Shown one piece after another: positions 7,553-17,779 of a stretch of DNA of 34,782 bases. The notes under the pieces were generated by a model, which worked only from the letters and a program-made list of their open reading frames with translations, did no database searches and was not told the origin of the DNA. The translations under genes were made by a program, and so were the position numbers. Source of the DNA: Hylemonella gracilis (GTDB lineage: Bacteria > Pseudomonadota > Gammaproteobacteria > Burkholderiales > Burkholderiaceae_C); NCBI GenBank assembly GCA_945862195.1, contig CAMAXR010000006.1, positions 1 to 34,782 of the forward strand, written 5' to 3'. Positions within the stretch are counted from its first letter, which is position 1; every line of letters begins with the position of its first letter.

Positions 7553-7971
7553 TCCTGCTCGATACGAATGTGATATCGGAGCCGCAGCGCCTGGAACCGA
7601 ATGCCCGCGTCCTTGAATGGATCGACGCACAAGCGCTGGAAACGCTCTACCTGTCCGCGATTACGGTAGCCGAGCTGCGTGCAGGTATCACGCTAATGCC
7701 TGTCGGGAAGCGCCGGGACAGCCTCCATGAAAACTTGGAAAAACGCCTGCTGCCGATGTTTGCCAATCGGGTGTTATCGTTCGATATGGCTTGCACAAAA
7801 GCCTATGCCGAACTGGTGGCCAAGTCTCGCGCCGCAGGCTTGACGATCGAAACTGCAGATGCCTTCATTGCAGCCGTCGCTCTCGCTAACGGCTTCGCCG
7901 TTGCCACTCGCGACACCAGACCTTTTGAAGCAGTCTCGGTAATCGTCATCAACCCTTGGAATGGCGTCTAG
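7549..7971 (+). CDS. PIN-domain toxin ribonuclease (FitB/VapC-like)
   Basis: A single PIN domain of 140 residues, a Mg2+-dependent RNase of the VapC class; family members cut tRNA or rRNA. The four acidic active-site residues are visible: Asp5 (MILLDTNVISE), Glu42 (ITVAELRAG), Asp104 (ETADAFIAA) and Asp122 (ATRDTRPF). The DTNVISE start and NPW near the end are typical of the FitB branch. It is intact and full length, so probably active. It overlaps its antitoxin by four bases. The substrate cannot be told from sequence. Confidence 0.92.
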   Translation: MILLDTNVISEPQRLEPNARVLEWIDAQALETLYLSAITVAELRAGITLMPVGKRRDSLHENLEKRLLPMFANRVLSFDMACTKAYAELVAKSRAAGLTIETADAFIAAVALANGFAVATRDTRPFEAVSVIVINPWNGV

Positions 7972-8267
7972 CCTTTGCCTTGAGCCGCACACCGCATCCT
8001 TACACATTTTTTTCATGCGTTAGCTGATCTCTGCTTTTGCACTGATGCGCCTATCTGGCAGCCTTATGGCACGACAAGCGGCACAACCAACGTCTTTGTC
8101 GTTCATTCTCAGAGTGCCGTCTACTATCAACATGGGTTTTGTCCTTTACCCCCATGGGGGTGAAACTTTGCAACACACCATGACACAGATTGAACCCAAA
8201 AAAAGCCCGCATCAAGAGTGAAAGCGGGCTTATGGTTACGAACCGAGTAGTAAATTGTGAGATAAAT
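7972..8267. other. Intergenic region between toxin gene and tRNA-Val
   Basis: No gene is visible in these 296 bases. A perfect 14-bp palindrome ACCCCCATGGGGGT is at 8148-8161. The tRNA terminator lies at 8198-8231. I looked for a copy of the tRNA 3' end, an attC-like core or an integrase remnant and found none that holds up. Confidence 0.6.
8198..8231 (-). terminator. Rho-independent terminator of tRNA-Val
   Basis: On the minus strand AAGCCCGC (8231-8224) pairs perfectly with GCGGGCTT (8210-8203) across a 13-base loop, and a run of seven T follows (8204-8198). It lies 37 bases beyond the tRNA 3' end. Confidence 0.9.
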
Positions 8268-8344
8268 TGGTAGGCGCGATTGGACTCGAACCAACGACCC
8301 CCACCATGTCAAGGTGGTGCTCTAACCAGCTGAGCTACGCGCCT
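8268..8344 (-). tRNA. tRNA-Val (anticodon GAC)
   Basis: A complete 77-base cloverleaf. Acceptor AGGCGCG pairs with CGCGCCT. The D arm is GCTC/GAGC around AGCTGGTTA, and the anticodon loop CTTGACA gives GAC. The T arm contains GGTTCGAGTCC, and CCA is encoded (8270-8268). A -10-like TACAAT is on the minus strand at 8368-8363. It is a single tRNA, not in an array, with its 3' end facing the toxin-antitoxin side. Confidence 0.97.
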
Positions 8345-8438
8345 GAGTGCCTAAGGGCGCAGATTGTACCCTCAACCTTTTGTTGGGCTCGAACATGCCA
8401 GCTTTGGCAGCTTGTGAGTGTTTCTACAATCTTGGTGC

Positions 8439-10316
8439 ATGGCCATACCCCAGTCCTTCCTACAAGAGCTCACAGCCCGAACAGACCTGGTTGAGCTGGT
8501 GGGCCGACATGTGCAGCTCAAGAAGGCGGGGGCCAACTATTCGGGGTTATGTCCCTTCCATGCGGAAAAATCACCGTCGTTCACCGTCAGCCCGGCCAAA
8601 CAATTTTTTCATTGTTTTGGGTGCGGCAAGCACGGGGATGCCATTGGTTTTTTGATGGAACACACGGGCGTGAGCTTTATGGAAGCAGTGCAAGATTTGG
8701 CGCAGCAATTCGGCTTACAAGTACCGGCAGAAGAGATCAGTCCCCAAGAGCGGCAACGCGCAGCCAGCCTCAAGCAGCAACAGGTCAGTTTGTCAGAGGT
8801 TATTGAAAAAGCCACTAAGGCCTACATCCAGCATCTTAAAAAAACACCCCACGCGGTGGCCTATTTAAAAAAACGTGAGGTTTCTGGAGAGGTTGCCAAA
8901 CGTTTTGCCTTGGGCTATGCGCCAGGCGGTTGGCGCAACTTGGCCAGTGTGTTTCCAGATTACAACGACCCGCGTTTGGTGGAAAGCGGTATGGTGATCA
9001 GCAATGCCGCGGATGCAGACGCGCCTCAGGGCTCTGAAGAAAAACGCTACGACCGTTTTCGTGACCGCATCATGTTTCCGATACGAAACGTCAAGGGCGA
9101 ATTCATTGGGTTTGGCGGACGTGTATTGGGTGACGAAAAACCCAAGTACCTCAACTCCCCCGAAACGCCCTTGTTCAGCAAAGGGTTGGAGCTGTATGGC
9201 CTGTTTGAAGGTAGGCACGCCATTCGCGACATGGGGTATGCCTTGGTTACCGAAGGGTATATGGACGTGGTGGCCTTGGCGCAGTTGGGCTTTGCCAATG
9301 CCGTAGCCACTTTAGGCACAGCTTGCACGCGCGAACACGCACAAAAACTGTTTCGTTTTACAGACTCCGTGGTCTTTAGTTTTGATGGCGATGTTGCTGG
9401 CAGACGCGCCGCCCGCCGCGCCTTGGAAGCAGCCCTGGGGTTTGCCACCGATGTTCGAAGCATTAAGTTTTTGTTTTTGCCAGAAGAGCATGACCCGGAC
9501 AGCTTCATTCGTGAACGCGGCGCTCAAGCCTTTGCACAATGTGTGAACGATGCCATGCCGCTGAGCCGTTTTTTGGTGGAGTCTGCCCGAGAAGGCTGCA
9601 ACCTCCAAGAGGCAGAAGGACGCGCCCTATTTGCCAACCACGCACAAAGTTTATGGAAAGCATTGCCTGAAGGTGTGTTGCAACGTCAGGTTTTAAAAGA
9701 CCTGGCCAACTTAATTCAGCTCACACCCGAGGCGCTGCAAGAACTTTGGACCCCGCGTTCAGAACGAGCGCCCAATTCAGCCTCTTTTGCATCGGTCAGA
9801 AGTGCTGTAAAACCTTGGCCAACCCAACCCAAGGCAACCAGAACCTCTCACGCGGCGATGGTGAGCCGTGAAGGTCGAGCCGTGTGCTTGTTGTTAAGTT
9901 TCAGCTCGCTTTGGGAGCAGCTCACGCCACACCAGCATCACGTCTTGGCGTCTTTGCCGCCGCCCTACGGTACCGTGGTGGCTTGGTTAGAGCGCATTCT
10001 TCAGGAACACGGCAGCCTGGAGTGGCCAACTATCAGCCAGCTGATGCAGGGGCAGCCGGTAGAAGCCCATGTTCAAGCGTTGATGGATACGACGATGGTG
10101 CAGGCCCGTGACGAGACTAGGGATGAGCTTGGGGACGTGCTTAAAGAGCTTCAACATGTGATGCACCGCATAGAAATTGACCAGCTCAAGGCTCAAGAGA
10201 CCTTGGCCATTCAACAGTCGGGGCAAGACCCCGATGGGCTGAAGACCTATCGGTCGATTCAAGCACAGCGCTTGGCATTAGAAGCTGCGCTTCAAAGCTC
10301 CAGCACCCCCGAATAA
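8439..10316 (+). CDS. dnaG: DNA primase DnaG
   Basis: DnaG makes the RNA primers for DNA replication and works with the DnaB helicase. With the ATG at 8439 (MAIPQSFLQEL, the classical start) it has 625 residues. The CHC2 zinc finger ligands are Cys38, His41, Cys59 and Cys62. The RNA polymerase core includes the TOPRIM fold, with the LVTEGYMDVV glutamate and the FSFDGDVAGRRA aspartates. The C-terminal 140 residues are the DnaB-binding part. The frame is open to 8418, but the extra residues do not fit the family. A -10-like TACAAT at 8425-8430 would put the transcript start at or just before the ATG. No rpsU lies upstream, unlike the E. coli macromolecular synthesis operon; rpoD follows. Confidence 0.97.
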   Translation: MAIPQSFLQELTARTDLVELVGRHVQLKKAGANYSGLCPFHAEKSPSFTVSPAKQFFHCFGCGKHGDAIGFLMEHTGVSFMEAVQDLAQQFGLQVPAEEISPQERQRAASLKQQQVSLSEVIEKATKAYIQHLKKTPHAVAYLKKREVSGEVAKRFALGYAPGGWRNLASVFPDYNDPRLVESGMVISNAADADAPQGSEEKRYDRFRDRIMFPIRNVKGEFIGFGGRVLGDEKPKYLNSPETPLFSKGLELYGLFEGRHAIRDMGYALVTEGYMDVVALAQLGFANAVATLGTACTREHAQKLFRFTDSVVFSFDGDVAGRRAARRALEAALGFATDVRSIKFLFLPEEHDPDSFIRERGAQAFAQCVNDAMPLSRFLVESAREGCNLQEAEGRALFANHAQSLWKALPEGVLQRQVLKDLANLIQLTPEALQELWTPRSERAPNSASFASVRSAVKPWPTQPKATRTSHAAMVSREGRAVCLLLSFSSLWEQLTPHQHHVLASLPPPYGTVVAWLERILQEHGSLEWPTISQLMQGQPVEAHVQALMDTTMVQARDETRDELGDVLKELQHVMHRIEIDQLKAQETLAIQQSGQDPDGLKTYRSIQAQRLALEAALQSSSTPE

Positions 10317-10320
10317 TCTT

Positions 10321-10359
10321 GCCTATTTTTTAGGCTATACAATTTTTGGCAGGTATAAT
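10321..10359 (+). promoter_or_regulatory. Likely rpoD promoter and dnaG-end hairpin
   Basis: A consensus -10 TATAAT is at 10354-10359; the -35 at the usual distance (TAGGCT, 10331-10336) is poor. A small hairpin GCCTA/TAGGC (10321-10335, T-rich loop) lies just upstream, after the dnaG stop. A start near 10366 would give rpoD a leader of about 195 bases, in which I see no gene and no strong ribosome binding site. Confidence 0.5.
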
Positions 10360-10560
10360 CCAAAACTTCTTGGCAAGCGCGACAGCAGCACCTCCGGTTC
10401 GGCCACTTCAGACATCAGTTCTCAGGCCACCACACCGCAAGGACTTGCACACCAAATGTTCGCCCTCCCACTTGCCTGTGGTCTTAATGTCACCAGATCG
10501 GTTTGATCTGCCATTTAAGCCTTTCTCTCATTTTTTAGTTTTATCTAAGTTGAACTGACC

Positions 10561-12873
10561 ATGCCTGATCAAAAGTCCAAAAAGCCCGTAGCGCCCGCAA
10601 CCAAAGCATCCGGCCAGACCGCTGCAAAACCTGCCGCTAAAACAGCTGCAAAAAAAGCGCCTGCAACCCAACACGCTGTTAAATTAGCGGCCAAAGCAGC
10701 TGCACCCGCCAGTAAAGCGCTAGAGGTCAAAGCCCTAGCCAAGGGCCCCAAGGTTGAAAAAGTCGTCAAGGCTCCTGCCAAGGCTGAGGCCAGCGGGTCG
10801 GCTGAAGCCAAGCGTGGTCGCAAACCCAAGGCCTCTGCCAAATCCACTCAAGACGATGATGTGGTGGACTTAGAAGCTGAATTTGCCGAAGAAGCCGAAG
10901 CCGTCAGCACCGAAAAGGTCAAGCCGCTTCGAATGAAAATCAGCAAGGCCAAAGAGCGTGCGCTGATGAAAGAGTTTGGTTTGGACGAAACGGTTCTGTC
11001 TGAAGAAGACATGGCCAAGCGCCGCCAGCGTCTTAAGCTGCTGATCAAGCTGGGCAAAACCCGTGGCTACCTCACCCATGGCGAAATCTCTGACCACCTG
11101 CCCGATAAGTTGGTAGATGCCGAAACCTTGGAAGTTGTGATTTCCATGCTCAACGACATGGGCGTGGCCGTTTACGAGCAAACCCCTGACGCGGAGACCT
11201 TGCTGCTCAACAACACAGCGCCTACAGCTGCAACTGAAGAAGAAGCTGAAGAAGAAGCCGAGGCAGCTCTGTCCACCGTGGACTCCGAATTTGGGCGCAC
11301 CACTGACCCAGTCCGCATGTACATGCGTGAAATGGGCACAGTGGAACTGCTGACACGCGAAGGCGAAATTGAAATTGCCAAGCGTATTGAAGGCGGTTTG
11401 ATGGACATGATGGAAGCCATTTCGGCTTGCCCTGCCACCATTGCCGAAATCTTGCGTATGGGTGATGAAATTCGCGAAGGCAAGGTCGTCATCTCCACCG
11501 TGGTGGATGGTTTTGTGAATGCCAATGAAAACGACGACTATGTTGCCGAAGAAGACTTTGACGAATACGACGAAGCCGATGACGACGACGGCAAAGGCGG
11601 CTCCAAGGCTCTGACCAAAAAACTTGAAGAGCTGAAAACTCAAGCCCTAGAACGTTTTGACCGGTTGCGTGACCTGTTTGAAAAGGTCCACAAGGTCTAC
11701 GACAAAGAAGGCTACGGCACCCCAGCTTATGTGAAGGCCCAAAAGGGTTTATCTGAAGAGCTGATGACCATCCGCTTCACAGCCAAAACCATTGAAAAGT
11801 TGTGCGAAATGGTTCGCGGCCAAGTCGAAGATGTTCGCAAAAAAGAACGTGAATTGCGCCGCATCATTGTGGACAAATGCGGGTACCCACAGGACCTGTT
11901 TATTGCAGACTTCAGCGGTCGTGACAAACACAACCAAAGGGTGGCCTCTAACCTGCTCAACCTGAAGTGGATTGAAAAACAAGCTGCTTCAAGCAAGCCT
12001 TGGGCGCCCATCATGGCCCGCAACATCCCGCCGGTGCAAGACCTTCAGCAAAAACTGATGGATCTGCAGGCTCGGGTTGTGGTGCCTTTAGACGAACTCA
12101 AAAGCATCAACAAGCGCATGAACCAAGGCGAAGTGTCTTCACGCAATGCCAAAAAAGAAATGATTGAAGCCAACTTGCGCTTGGTCATTTCGATTGCCAA
12201 AAAATACACCAACCGCGGCTTGCAGTTCTTGGATTTGATCCAGGAGGGCAATATTGGTCTGATGAAGGCCGTAGACAAGTTTGAATACCGCCGCGGTTAC
12301 AAGTTTTCAACTTATGCCACATGGTGGATTCGCCAGGCCATCACACGATCCATTGCCGACCAGGCCCGCACCATTCGCATTCCGGTGCACATGATCGAAA
12401 CCATCAACAAGATGAACCGCATCAGCAGGCAACACTTGCAAGAGTTCGGCTTTGAGCCGGATGCGGGCATCTTGGCCGAGAAAATGGAAATTCCTGAGGA
12501 CAAAATCCGCAAGATCATGAAAATCGCCAAAGAGCCGATTTCCATGGAAACCCCTATTGGTGACGATGATGACAGTCACTTGGGCGACTTCATTGAAGAC
12601 ACCGCCAATACGGCACCCATGGATGCGGCTATGCAAGCGGGCTTGCGCGACGTGGTCAAAGAAATTTTGGACAGCCTCACCCCACGCGAAGCCAAAGTGT
12701 TGCGTATGCGTTTTGGTATTGAGATGACCAGCGACCACACCTTAGAAGAGGTGGGCAAGCAATTTGACGTGACCCGCGAACGTATTCGTCAAATTGAAGC
12801 CAAAGCGCTGCGCAAGCTCAAGCACCCCAGCCGCTCGGACAAGCTCAGAAGCTTTACAACCGACGGCGTTTAA
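10561..12873 (+). CDS. rpoD: Primary sigma factor RpoD (sigma-70)
   Basis: The housekeeping sigma factor, 770 residues against about 613 in E. coli. The extra length is an Ala/Lys/Pro-rich, low-complexity N-terminus (1 to about 95). Region 1.1 spans about 150-210. Region 1.2 ([20 protein letters not shown]) spans about 249-280. A non-conserved acidic region includes [14 protein letters not shown]. Region 2 is at about 534-605, with the -10-recognition and melting segment [16 protein letters not shown]. Region 3 follows, and region 4 has the -35 helix-turn-helix [20 protein letters not shown]. It lies downstream of dnaG, the conserved order. The stop codon overlaps the convergent phosphatase stop in a shared TTAA, and no terminator is visible between them. 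Confidence 0.97.
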   Translation: MPDQKSKKPVAPATKASGQTAAKPAAKTAAKKAPATQHAVKLAAKAAAPASKALEVKALAKGPKVEKVVKAPAKAEASGSAEAKRGRKPKASAKSTQDDDVVDLEAEFAEEAEAVSTEKVKPLRMKISKAKERALMKEFGLDETVLSEEDMAKRRQRLKLLIKLGKTRGYLTHGEISDHLPDKLVDAETLEVVISMLNDMGVAVYEQTPDAETLLLNNTAPTAATEEEAEEEAEAALSTVDSEFGRTTDPVRMYMREMGTVELLTREGEIEIAKRIEGGLMDMMEAISACPATIAEILRMGDEIREGKVVISTVVDGFVNANENDDYVAEEDFDEYDEADDDDGKGGSKALTKKLEELKTQALERFDRLRDLFEKVHKVYDKEGYGTPAYVKAQKGLSEELMTIRFTAKTIEKLCEMVRGQVEDVRKKERELRRIIVDKCGYPQDLFIADFSGRDKHNQRVASNLLNLKWIEKQAASSKPWAPIMARNIPPVQDLQQKLMDLQARVVVPLDELKSINKRMNQGEVSSRNAKKEMIEANLRLVISIAKKYTNRGLQFLDLIQEGNIGLMKAVDKFEYRRGYKFSTYATWWIRQAITRSIADQARTIRIPVHMIETINKMNRISRQHLQEFGFEPDAGILAEKMEIPEDKIRKIMKIAKEPISMETPIGDDDDSHLGDFIEDTANTAPMDAAMQAGLRDVVKEILDSLTPREAKVLRMRFGIEMTSDHTLEEVGKQFDVTRERIRQIEAKALRKLKHPSRSDKLRSFTTDGV

Positions 12874-13640
12874 GCGGTTGACTCCAAGTAAGCGCTACGC
12901 AACTGCTCGCGCTTGCTTGGGTTTAAACCTATGGCCTGATCTAGGTATTGGTCCACAGTGCCGTAATGGGCTCGAATCGTGGTCAAAGACGCGTCTAGAA
13001 AATCAGACTGAACGCCCAGCAAAACGCGCTGCGCCTCTTCTGACAACACCTTTCCTAAACGGGGTGTGGCATTGAGCAGTTGGTTGGTGAGCAAGTAATC
13101 CTGCTCGATGGTGGCAGCATCCACTCCTAAGCTGTGCAACACCAACACGGCTGCCAAGCCGGTTCTGTCTTTTCCATAAGTGCAATGAAAGACCAGCGGC
13201 TCTGAATGACTCAGCAGCACATCAAACAACTGCTTGAAGCGCGCGCTGTTGTGCAGCACAAAGTTTTCGTAGGTTTCTCGCATGAAGCCGGTCACTTCTT
13301 CGGGGCCCATCACACCCCCCTGCCGGGCCCGTTCTTCAAGGCGGTAGTGCACCGTGGGCTCTATAGATAGAGCATGCAACTGCACATGGTCAAGTCCGCA
13401 GACTGCCGCAGCGCTTTCTTCCACGCCCCGAAAATCCAGCACATGCCGCACGCCCAATGACTGCAATTGGTGGCGGTCTTGTGCAGTGGCATGGGCCAAA
13501 TGCCCCGACCTGAAGATTTGCCGCCATTTGACGGAACGCCCCTCATGCCCAATGTAGCCGCCCAAGTCACGAAAATTTTGGATGCCTTGCAGGGACAAGG
13601 ATCGCGACCAAACAGGTGGTGGTGGAACAGGTTGACTCAT
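12870..13640 (-). CDS. Tyrosine-protein phosphatase (Y_phosphatase3/DSP-like)
   Basis: A cytosolic protein of 256 residues with the phosphatase loop [10 protein letters not shown] (CX5R; nucleophile Cys, P-loop Arg). It has the N-terminal FRDLGGY segment typical of the bacterial tyrosine/dual-specificity phosphatases related to LipA and MptpB. The C-terminal part ([30 protein letters not shown]) also fits that family. Substrates may be phosphoproteins or phosphoinositides; nothing here decides. The ATG at 13640 has AGGA nine bases upstream. It lies 53 bases after the alpha/beta hydrolase on the same strand and may be the end of that transcript, or independent. Confidence 0.85.
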   Translation of the reverse strand: MSQPVPPPPVWSRSLSLQGIQNFRDLGGYIGHEGRSVKWRQIFRSGHLAHATAQDRHQLQSLGVRHVLDFRGVEESAAAVCGLDHVQLHALSIEPTVHYRLEERARQGGVMGPEEVTGFMRETYENFVLHNSARFKQLFDVLLSHSEPLVFHCTYGKDRTGLAAVLVLHSLGVDAATIEQDYLLTNQLLNATPRLGKVLSEEAQRVLLGVQSDFLDASLTTIRAHYGTVDQYLDQAIGLNPSKREQLRSAYLESTA

Positions 13641-13693
13641 GAATTCATCCTACACAAAGCATGTGAAGGCCTGATTCTTGAGGTGTCCATGAA

Positions 13694-14419
13694 CTAAACG
13701 TTTAACCACTCCAGGAGCGCTTGGTTCACAGCCTGTGGCTGCTCCATGGTGCACATATGGCCACAATGTTCAATGATCACCAAGGCGACCTGAGCCAGAC
13801 CACCCGCCTTGAGGGCTTGGTACATCGCCTCGTGCTGCGCAGGCGGGCTCCACCCATCCTCACGACCACACAAGACCAAAGTGGGGCAAGTGATGGTGGA
13901 CAAAACAGGCGCCGCATCTGGCCGTGTGAGCAAGGCGTTGATTTGCGCTTCAAATTGCGCCGCACTGCCGCGCTCCAACATCTGGAGCACCGCCTCAAAG
14001 ACATCTGAATTGAGGCGACTGGGGTGCACCATGCCCTGCCCCCATTGTTGCCCCATAGCGCGCATGCCCTTTTGCTTGGCCAGATCTAAGAGCGCCATTC
14101 GGCCTTGGCGCTCCTTTTCGCCAGCAGCGCCAGCTGGCAAGGTGTGGGTACCTGTATCCAACAAAGCGAGTCGATCGATACGGTGAGGCGCCAACCGCAT
14201 CAACTCGCACGCCACTCTGCCTCCCATGGAGTGCCCAGCCACACCAAATGTTTCTGTGGGTGACAAGGCCAACACCTGCTCGGCCATGGCCTGAAAATTA
14301 TTCAGCACCCCCCAGTCAGGAATGATGCAGTGACAACGGTCTTGCAGTGCCTCGACTTGCAGCGCCCACACTGCGGCGTCGCAGTTCAGGCCTGGCAGCA
14401 GCATGAGGGTAGGTTTCAA
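13694..14419 (-). CDS. Alpha/beta hydrolase
   Basis: A 241-residue alpha/beta hydrolase. The nucleophile elbow GHSMGG gives the serine, the acid is in CGREDGWSPP, and the histidine is in IEHCGHMCTME. The oxyanion region is LLPGLNCDAAVW. The start is probably TTG at 14419, because it overlaps the stop of the reductase upstream (TTGA) and a stop precedes it in frame. The alternative is the ATG 12 bases inside. It looks like an esterase or C-C hydrolase of the MhpC/BioH type, but the substrate is unknown. Its place after ligC and the reductase suggests a role with aromatic compounds, which is only an inference. Confidence 0.82.
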   Translation of the reverse strand: MKPTLMLLPGLNCDAAVWALQVEALQDRCHCIIPDWGVLNNFQAMAEQVLALSPTETFGVAGHSMGGRVACELMRLAPHRIDRLALLDTGTHTLPAGAAGEKERQGRMALLDLAKQKGMRAMGQQWGQGMVHPSRLNSDVFEAVLQMLERGSAAQFEAQINALLTRPDAAPVLSTITCPTLVLCGREDGWSPPAQHEAMYQALKAGGLAQVALVIIEHCGHMCTMEQPQAVNQALLEWLNV

Positions 14420-15432
14420 TGCGGGGCCTTAGGGGCAAATGTTTCGGTATCCACTTCGATTTGCGACTGCGCGTTGTAACGGTCACCCGACACCGTACTT
14501 TGATTGATCAAAGCACCAGCTTGAGCCAACACCGAAGCGGGCAACTTCAGGTCTGCTGCGGCAAGGTTTTCAGACAAATGCTCCAAGCTGGTGGTGCCAG
14601 GTATCGGCACAATATCCACCCCCTGATGCAGCAGCCAAGCCAGCGCCAGCTGAGCAGGCGTGCATTGCGCTTCTTGCGCCAGTTTCTCAAAAGCTGGCAG
14701 CAGCTTGAGGTTTTGGGCGTAATGCTCAGGGTGAAAACGCGGCATGTTGTGCCGAATGTCTTTGGCCTCTAGGGTTTGCACATCGGATAAGCGGCCAGTT
14801 AAAAAGGCCCGGCCCACCGGCGAAAACGCCACAAAACCAATGCCTAGCTCTCGGCAGGTCTGCAACACCGCAATTTCGGGGTTTCGTGTCCACAGAGAAT
14901 ACTCAGTCTGAACAGCCGTGATGGGGTGCACCGCATGCGCTTTGCGAATGGTGGCCGCCGAAACTTCACTCAGACCTAAGGTTCTGACCCAGCCACGCTC
15001 CACCAAACGAGACAGTTCGCCCACACTGTCTTCAATAGGTACTTTTTTATCCCAGCGGTGCAGGTAATACAAATCGATCACATCGGTTTGCAGGCGCTTG
15101 AGGCTGTCCTCACAATTTTTTCGGATGGCTTCCGGGCGTCCGTCAATCACCCGCTTCACGCCATCGGGAAAACTCACGCCCGCCATACCGCCTTTGCTGG
15201 CTAAGGTGTAGCGTTGGCGGTGCGGCTTAAGCACGCGTCCCACCAGCTCTTCGTTGTTACCAAAACCATACAAAGCTGCAGTATCAAAAAAGTTGACGCC
15301 TGCATCCAATGCGGAGAGCAGCAAGCGTTCGCCCTGTTCGGCTGATGGCGGCACCCCGTAGGCGTAACTCAGGCTCATACAGCCCAAGCTGATGGCGCTG
15401 ACCTCAAAAGCCCCTAGTGTTCTGTAATGCAT
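14416..15432 (-). CDS. Aldo/keto reductase
   Basis: A 338-residue NADPH-dependent aldo/keto reductase with a TIM barrel. The catalytic tetrad is visible: Asp and Tyr in FFDTAALYG, Lys in TLASKGG, and His in YYLHRWD. Cofactor-binding IPGTTSLEHLSENLAA is near residue 278. It resembles the YakC/IolS-type branch that reduces aldehydes. It begins 19 bases after the ligC stop and overlaps the hydrolase, so it is very likely in the protocatechuate transcript. It might reduce aromatic or semialdehyde intermediates, but nothing in the sequence fixes the substrate. Confidence 0.88.
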   Translation of the reverse strand: MHYRTLGAFEVSAISLGCMSLSYAYGVPPSAEQGERLLLSALDAGVNFFDTAALYGFGNNEELVGRVLKPHRQRYTLASKGGMAGVSFPDGVKRVIDGRPEAIRKNCEDSLKRLQTDVIDLYYLHRWDKKVPIEDSVGELSRLVERGWVRTLGLSEVSAATIRKAHAVHPITAVQTEYSLWTRNPEIAVLQTCRELGIGFVAFSPVGRAFLTGRLSDVQTLEAKDIRHNMPRFHPEHYAQNLKLLPAFEKLAQEAQCTPAQLALAWLLHQGVDIVPIPGTTSLEHLSENLAAADLKLPASVLAQAGALINQSTVSGDRYNAQSQIEVDTETFAPKAPH

Positions 15433-15451
15433 GGAAACAATCTAAAAAAAA

Positions 15452-16408
15452 TCAGCTGTTGAGTTGCAACTCAAGCTCGTGCATGACTTGGTAACAAGGC
15501 AACACTTGCGCCACGCTGGAATTGGGCTCACGGCCTTCACGGATAGCGGCAAAAAATTCGCGGTCTTGAAGCTCAATGCCATTCATAGACACAGCAACTT
15601 GGCTCACATCAATTTTTTCTTGCTTGCCGTTGTACAAATCGTCATAGCTGGCAATGTAGGTGCCGGTGTCGCCGATGTAGCGGAAGATGGTGCCCAAGGG
15701 ACCATCGTTGTTGAACGACAAGCTTAAGGTGCAAATCGCGCCATTGGCCGCTTGAAGCTGAATGGACATATCCATCGCAATGCCCAAAACGGGGTGAATG
15801 GGGCCTTGCACCGCATGGGCCTTGACCACGGGGCTACCGCTTTGGTAGGTGAACAAGTCGATGGTGTGCGCGGCATGGTGCCACAGCAAGTGATCGGTCC
15901 AGCTGCGGGGCTGACCGGCAGCGTTCATGTTGGTGCGACGGAAAAAATAGGTTTGCACATCCATTTGCTGAATGTGCAACTCGCCTGAGCGCAAACGCTT
16001 GTTCACCCACTGGTGGCTGGGGTTGAAACGGCGTGTGTGGCCGCACATGGCCACCAAACCGGTCTTCTTTTGCAGCTCGACCAGTTCTTGGCCTTCTTTG
16101 AACACATCACACATGGGAATTTCCACTTCCACGTGCTTGCCTGCGAGCAAACAGGCCTTGGTTTGCGCTGCATGCATTTGGGTGGGGGTGCACAAAATCA
16201 CCGCGTCTACCTCTTTGATGGCCAGGCTTTCGTTCAAGTCCGTGGTCACATGGCCAATGCCGTATTTTTGGGCGATGTCTTTGGTTTTTTCTAATTCGCG
16301 GCCAATCAGGGACACGACTTCCACGCCCTCAATGTTGCGAATGCCTTCAATGTGCTTGATGCCAAAGGCACCTGCGCCAGCCAAAGCGACTTTAATAGGT
16401 TGACTCAT
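15452..16408 (-). CDS. pmdC: 4-carboxy-2-hydroxymuconate-6-semialdehyde dehydrogenase (LigC/PmdC)
   Basis: This enzyme oxidises the ring-cleavage product of protocatechuate 4,5-dioxygenase, as its hemiacetal, to 2-pyrone-4,6-dicarboxylate with NAD(P)+. The 318-residue protein belongs to the Gfo/Idh/MocA family. It has an N-terminal Rossmann motif (ALAGAGAFGIKH), the CTPTQMHAAQ segment, and the GKHVEVEIPMCD motif where Gfo enzymes usually carry EKP; the change is shared by LigC proteins as I recall them. The ATG at 16408 is preferred over a TTG one codon earlier; AGGAG lies just upstream. It directly follows ligB with a 31-base gap, as in Comamonas (pmdABC). Confidence 0.92.
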   Translation of the reverse strand: MSQPIKVALAGAGAFGIKHIEGIRNIEGVEVVSLIGRELEKTKDIAQKYGIGHVTTDLNESLAIKEVDAVILCTPTQMHAAQTKACLLAGKHVEVEIPMCDVFKEGQELVELQKKTGLVAMCGHTRRFNPSHQWVNKRLRSGELHIQQMDVQTYFFRRTNMNAAGQPRSWTDHLLWHHAAHTIDLFTYQSGSPVVKAHAVQGPIHPVLGIAMDMSIQLQAANGAICTLSLSFNNDGPLGTIFRYIGDTGTYIASYDDLYNGKQEKIDVSQVAVSMNGIELQDREFFAAIREGREPNSSVAQVLPCYQVMHELELQLNS

Positions 16409-16439
16409 CAAAACTCCTGCTTGAAATAGGTGGGTGTGT

Positions 16440-17765
<1,326 letters not shown>

Positions 17766-17779
<14 letters not shown>

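Noticed and set aside
8020-8060. GCGTTAGCTG after the toxin gene as a possible integron attC core
   Set aside because: It does not fit GTTRRRY and no matching RYYYAAC partner or second cassette is seen.
10346-10558. Small open frame (70 codons) in the rpoD leader
   Set aside because: It begins with TTG inside the -10 region, has no ribosome site, and its product has no protein-like pattern.
10870-11643. Long open frame (257 codons) on the minus strand opposite rpoD
   Set aside because: It is antisense to the conserved RpoD coding sequence; the length comes from GC/codon bias on the opposite strand and the product is Phe/His-rich nonsense.
14508-14519. TTGATTGATCAA inside the aldo/keto reductase gene as an FNR box
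   Set aside because: The spacer is two bases and not four, and it lies well inside a coding sequence.
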